The notes beneath the pieces are model-generated. The model had not been told where the DNA came from. It saw nothing but the letters and a program-made list of their open reading frames with translations, and made no database searches. From Lichina pygmaea (Eukaryota; Ascomycota; Lichinomycetes; Lichinales; Lichinaceae): a DNA stretch of 64,000 bases. Below are positions 59,586 through 64,000 of this stretch, in pieces. A program made the position numbers and the translations under genes. Numbering within the stretch: the stretch's first letter is position 1; each line of letters opens with the position of its first letter. The stretch covers positions 4,278,001 through 4,342,000 of the forward strand of contig OY730172.1 of assembly GCA_963422465.1 (NCBI GenBank). Reading direction: 5' to 3'.

Positions 59586-60844
59586 ATGGCCGGTCACTCG
59601 TTCAAGGAGTCGGATCTCGTGGCATTTGAAAACGCCGCAGCCGGGCAGTGGGTGCTCCATCAATCATGGGTCACCAAACACCGACTAATCGAGACAGTGA
59701 GGGCGTCTTGTCGGATCCTTCTGGGTCCCTTGTCATCAAACCATGCACCCCAATCGAAGTATCGTTCTACGAATCAGCTCTCTCGGAACACCCGCGTTTC
59801 GCTGCGTTCATGCCGACGTTCATGGGGACCCTCACCTTGTCGGGGCAGTCACACCAGCAGGAACCCGAGGGAAAAGGCCAAGGCAAACCCATGAACCTCG
59901 ACGCGGTAAAGGTGGCCCCAAAGCTCAAAGCTGGCATGGCGATGGCTGGAGTCCATCGTCCAGTCAAATCGAGCGAGCTCCCGCTCGAGAACGCTGGCCC
60001 GCTTCATGGAGCGAGACTCGAGACGGACCTGGCCATCGTACTCGAGAACGCCGCTTGGGGGTTTACGCGGCCCAATGTGCTGGACGTCAAGCTCGGGTCC
60101 CAGCTGTGGGATTCTTCTGCGTCACTGTCTAAACGAGCTAGACTCGACAAGGTGGCCTCGGAGACGACCAGCTCGAGTCTCGGCTTTCGTATCGCGGGAA
60201 TGAAGGTGTGGCAAGATGGTGCAGTGCCCGATCCAGAAACGACTGGCGAGGACAGATACAAGGTATACGATAAAATGTACGGGCGAAAATTCACTGCAGA
60301 CGACGTCATCGAGGGCTTCAAGGATTTCTTCGCCGTCAAAGGGGCTAGCTCTGATGGTGACGAACTGAGCCGGGTCATGGCCCGCCGGCTTGGCGACGAG
60401 GTCAGCAAGATCCGCAGCGTCCTAGAGGCCGAGGAGAGTCGGATGTACAGCGCGAGCGTGCTCTTCGTCTACGAGGGCGACGGAGCGGTATTGAAGGAGC
60501 AACTCGAACAAGAAAGACAGAGGGCCGAAGAACAAGAACAAGCCCGATCAAGAACGCAGAACACACGCAAGACCGATGAAGACCACTCTCGCAATCCCGA
60601 GGACGACAAGGCCAGAGCCGACGAGGAAGAACAGGACGACAACGACGATGATGACGAAGACGAAGACGAACCCCGCCGCAAGATCCACCACGTCAAACTC
60701 ATCGACTTTGCGCACGCGAAGTGGACGCCCGGTCAAGGCCCGGACGAGAACGCGCTCAAGGGCGTCCGGAACGTCGAGCGGATCCTGGCAGAATTCTGCC
60801 GACCATCGGACGGCAAACGTACTCCAGACGACAGGGCCAGTTAG
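59586..60844 (+). CDS. inositol polyphosphate multikinase (Arg82/Ipk2 family)
   Basis: Two exons, 59586-59647 and 59698-60844, give 402 residues. The start MAGHSFKESDLVAFENAAAGHEGVLSDPSG is made by a 50-nt intron. FYESALSEHP and FMPTFMGTL follow. The kinase signature PNVLDVKLGSQLWD supplies the PxxxDxKxG inositol-binding motif; SSLGFRIAGMKV follows, and IDFAHAKWTPGQGPDENALKGVRNVERIL provides the metal-binding Asp near the end. The enzyme phosphorylates inositol tris- and tetrakisphosphates, feeding IP5, IP6 and pyrophosphate signalling in nucleus and cytoplasm. An acidic low-complexity insert of ~75 residues (EEQEQARSRTQN; EEEQDDNDDDDEDEDE) separates the last two motifs, as in yeast Arg82. 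Confidence 0.93.
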
Positions 60845-62765
60845 ACGCGGTCCTATATCCAGTACACAGTGACTATATATACAATTTTGCGCTATCTCTA
60901 GAGCAAGACCTCATCTCTCCACTCTCCTCTCCTCATTCTCAAATCTCAATGTCCTGTAAGTTACGTCCGTCTGCAACCACCTCATCGTGCCGGGAGGCAG
61001 AGATGCTGGCATGCAAAGATTCCGGGATGCCGGGATGCTTGAATGCAGGATACAGAACGCAGGGATGCTGGGATACTGGGACAAATGCTGAGATGCATTG
61101 CTAGCATGCATCCAAGAGAAGTAAGCGGCCCAACTGGGAGGTGACTTACATCATGTTCGCTGCAGTAGCTGCGTGCGCGGGTGTGTGTGTGTGCGTGCGT
61201 GTGTGTACGGTATGCGTTACCTTGATTGGTGAGTTACGGTACTCTGTAGCCACAGGCCTCAAAGCTTCAGTGGAGCTATAACTGGAGCCAGAGCCAGAGC
61301 CAGAGCTAGTTATGTACCAAGAGCGTCCGTGGTGATAGACCTTGGGGGCGTGTGTACTTGACTGTGGGAGCTGTGGGAGCTGTGAGGTACCGTACAGTAC
61401 ACGTCAGGGTTCTAGGGGAACGTGTCGAGGACTGTACTCCAGGGGCTGTAGGAGCCGTGAGAGCTATAGCAACTGTAGGGGCTGTAGGAGCTGCAGGAGC
61501 TGCAGGAGCTGCAGGAGCTGTAGGAGTTGTAGGAGTTGTGGGAGCTGTAGGGACTAGAGACATGCCAGGGTCTATGGGAGAAGAACGACCATGGCATCCC
61601 CTGCAAGGTCGATGGCGAGCTCGATCGCTCGGGAGCTTGATGATCATGGAGGGCGATGGATCAGATGGGACGTAGGTGCACCATCTGACTGCGAGTGAAT
61701 AGTATGCAATGACACGTACATACGTACGAGTACAGCAATTGCGGCGCTGGCTCTGTTGCTACAGCCACTGCGAGTAATGATGCCGCGGCTAGCGTTGATT
61801 ACTCTACTCCGGCGTTGCCGGTCTCTTCCGGGTACTGATTCTGTTGCTGTTCCCGTTGCTCCTGCCGGCGCTGCTATTGGTATTGCCATGGATGACGGTG
61901 TGTATGTGTCCGTGCCAGTTCTTGGCTGTGTCGGTTCATTGTGTGTGCCAGTTTTCCAACGAGCCGAATGCCCATACTTTCAAAGCGGCAGTTGGTCAAC
62001 ATCAGGTCAGAAATCATATAAAACAAGCCTTTGAAAACGTTCTCTGCAGTAGGGACGAGTCGAGTGGAAAACTTGATCTTCGAGGCTGCCTCGCCGCCTC
62101 AGTGAACGCCCTGGTAAGACGATGGAGAGAAGAAGAAAAAAAGGAGGGAGGAAAAGGAAGGAAGGAAGGAAGGAAGGAAAGGGAGAGGGGGGGGGGGGGG
62201 GGGGGGAGGGAATTGACAGAAAGTCTGACAGATAAGATTTGATAGGATGGAAAGAACAGAGACGGTGAGGGGATATAGGTGGGATTGAGAGGACAGGTGC
62301 TGAGAATTGGGCTGACGAGAGACTGCCTTACGCGGTCGAAGGATACAGATTAAGACAAGATGGGATTGATAGACCGGATATTGCTTTGCAAGCAAGGGAG
62401 GAAGGAAAGACGGAAGGAGGATAACCACAGAACAAACGTCGACGACGACAACAAGACACAAAGGAAAGAGCTCGATGAAGACGCAAGAGGGGCGAGCATA
62501 GAAATCGAGCTGCCGTAGACAAAAAAAGAAGAAGAGCTCGAAAGTCCGAGACGCAGGATATTCTTAGTTGAAAAGGGGTTTGTGCATTCGAGGCGCGACT
62601 CTTCTTTCCTCCCCGGTCTTTTGTCTCCTCTCTTCTCCCCGTCTCTCGTGAGCTGCAGTCTGGCACCGGCTCACACGCGAACACAAAGCCTCTGGAGGGA
62701 AGGAGGGAGAGAGGAAAAGAGAGGATGATGCAGATTGAGTTCATCCCGCGGAGGACCCGGTACAA
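60845..62765. other. intergenic with minisatellite, no gene seen
   Basis: Contains a 9-bp GGAGCTGTA-type minisatellite (listed separately), a TGCATGC/GGGATGCxGGG run near 61010-61090, a GAAGGAAG run near 62157-62175 and a G homopolymer near 62188-62207. Confidence 0.5.
61362..61560. repeat. 9-bp minisatellite (GGAGCTGTA/GGAGCTGCA)
   Basis: Degenerate 9-bp units such as GGAGCTGTG, GGAGCTGCA, GGAGTTGTA recur between about 61362 and 61560, interrupted near 61385-61440. The densest block is 61485-61555. Confidence 0.8.
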
Positions 62766-62809
62766 CTAGAGACAGACAGAAGATAGAAGACAAGCGTGGG
62801 GCCGGGGTC

Positions 62810-62906
62810 TAAACCAAGCTTCGCACATATGAACTACAGATGGTCCGTTCAGAACGTTAGCAAAAGGGTGATATAGACTCACGGAGGGTGGAGGGGGGGA
62901 GGGGTG

Positions 62907-62948
<42 letters not shown>

Positions 62949-63294
62949 CGTGTGTGGGATAGTTGTAGAAGAAAAGAATGAGCATAACAGGGTGGTTGTT
63001 GCCCAGCATCGAGCCGGATGGGTTCGACGTGTGGAGACGCCGAGCGGGAGGAAAAGGATGAAAACAACATGTAGAGGGGTGAAGATGGTGATGGTTACAA
63101 AAAGATGAAACAAAACCCACAAAAACGCCAGCACCGCGCTCACTCCGACCAACGCCCTCGTCTGCATCCTCTCGTCCCTCAGCGAGCGCTCGAGGACTCT
63201 GGCTCGTTTCGCCGGCCTCAGGTCGCGGCGATAGACGTCGATATCCTCTGCGTCCTGCCCCGCACGTTTGACGCCCTTCTTGTCATCTTTTTCG

Positions 63295-63333
<39 letters not shown>

Positions 63334-64000
63334 TCATCGTCGAGATGATCGGCCTTCCGTTTCCGGGACACCTTGGTCATCTGGCTCTCGAGCTTTTGCG
63401 CCTCGGCCACCATCTCTTTGGCCGTGTCGACCATCTTCTGCGGGTCGTCCGGCGACGAGAGCTCCGGCAGCGACGGCGGCACCTCGACCCGCACGTTCGT
63501 ATACCGCGTCTCGAGCTCGCCGTTGGTGCGCACGCCCGAGTCGACGTTGACGCGCACCGACTTCTCGTCGTCGTCGTCGTCGTTGTCGTCGTCGTCCTGG
63601 TGGTGATTGTCGGCGACGGCACCGGACGCGCTCGGCTTGACCGAGTCGACGGCTGCCGAGGCCTCGTCCAGCTGGGCCGACGCCTGGGCGTTGGTCTGGG
63701 CGTTGGCGGCGGCGTGCGCGCTCGCGTTCGCCGCGGATCTGGCGGCTCGCTTGCGCGGAGACGCCATCTTCTTGCCCGGCGTTGCCGCCGCTCGCGACGG
63801 GGAGCTCGATCGAAGCCGCGTCACTGGCCGGTTGAGATTCTGCAGGTGCGGCGGCGCGTAGAAGGGGTTGTCTTCGAGCGGTAAGAACGGCGGCGGAGGC
63901 TGGATCGGCCGCTTGGAATCCATGCCCTTCTCGATCGGAGCCGTATCCAGCAGGGCACGGACCCAGACCTCCATCCTGTACAGCTCCGCCAGTTGGAGCG
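62810..64000 (-). CDS. single-pass membrane protein, Bqt4-like, 3' part
   Basis: The gene enters from the right edge (5' end missing). The first visible residues, LQLAELYRMEVWVRALLD, look like the end of an APSES/KilA-N-type domain. PIQPPPPFLPLEDNPFYAPP, a Ser/Arg/Ala-rich stretch, an acidic block and an Asp homopolymer (GTC repeat, 63298-63330) follow. Then comes the basic KRKADHL...DLRPAKRARVLERSLRDER and a hydrophobic segment RALVGVSAVLAF near 63130. The order of APSES-like domain, disordered linker, basic region and C-terminal membrane anchor is that of Bqt4, the fission-yeast inner-nuclear-membrane protein that tethers telomeres. The 3' end is uncertain: a GTGGGT donor near 63122 and an acceptor near 62840 would give a tail ending near 62818. 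Read-through to 62766 is the alternative. Identification is tentative. Confidence 0.5.

Overview
This window is nuclear DNA from a filamentous fungus, most likely a GC-rich ascomycete (Pezizomycotina). Several things point that way: many short GT-AG introns (about 50-120 nt), GC-rich exons, a RasA-type Ras, SHREC- and ARC-type heterochromatin proteins (Clr2, Arb1), a three-fold zinc-knuckle protein of a type I associate with moulds, and AT-rich transposon relics whose differences look like C-to-T decay (RIP-like). No ribosomal RNA, convincing tRNA, operon or CRISPR was seen. I did not attempt a species name.

Layout. 1-634: 5' part of a Golgi apyrase (YND1-like, minus). 2000-6143: eight-exon SNF2 ATPase with a C-terminal PHD finger (minus), head-to-head with 6672-9110: a Clr2-like heterochromatin protein (plus). 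9.1-12.4 kb: a CTTG microsatellite and a 1.1-kb transposon with TA target duplication. 12422-14124: zinc-knuckle protein (minus). 14.1-17.3 kb: no gene seen. 17.3-22.2 kb: transposon nest, with a pogo-type element inside another inverted-repeat element, a solo LTR inserted in its transposase gene, and a Tc1-type relic. 23024-24181: molybdopterin-binding-domain protein. 27509-28496: Ras GTPase. 30114-32405: unrecognised protein with four copies of a helix/Trp/acidic repeat. 32636-34696: kinetochore protein NUF2 (minus). 36430-39414: large disordered basic protein. 42406-42991: thioredoxin with an unusual active site and an upstream leader lacking ATG. 45.5-47.2 kb: a degenerate 22-unit satellite. 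47305-49153: OTU deubiquitinase (minus). 50630-51375: pogo-family MITE. 53225-54594: D-amino-acid oxidase. 55129-56530: quinone oxidoreductase pseudogene. 57156-58984: Arb1 (minus). 59586-60844: inositol polyphosphate multikinase. 62.8-64 kb: 3' part of a membrane-anchored protein resembling Bqt4 (minus).

The genes are mostly independent housekeeping units. One theme recurs: silent chromatin and nuclear architecture (SNF2-PHD, Clr2, Arb1, possibly Bqt4, plus NUF2 at the kinetochore). The SNF2-PHD and Clr2 genes share a 528-bp divergent promoter. Most exon models were assembled by hand from splice signals, reading-frame continuity and family motifs. Lengths of coding exons sum to whole codons in every intact model.
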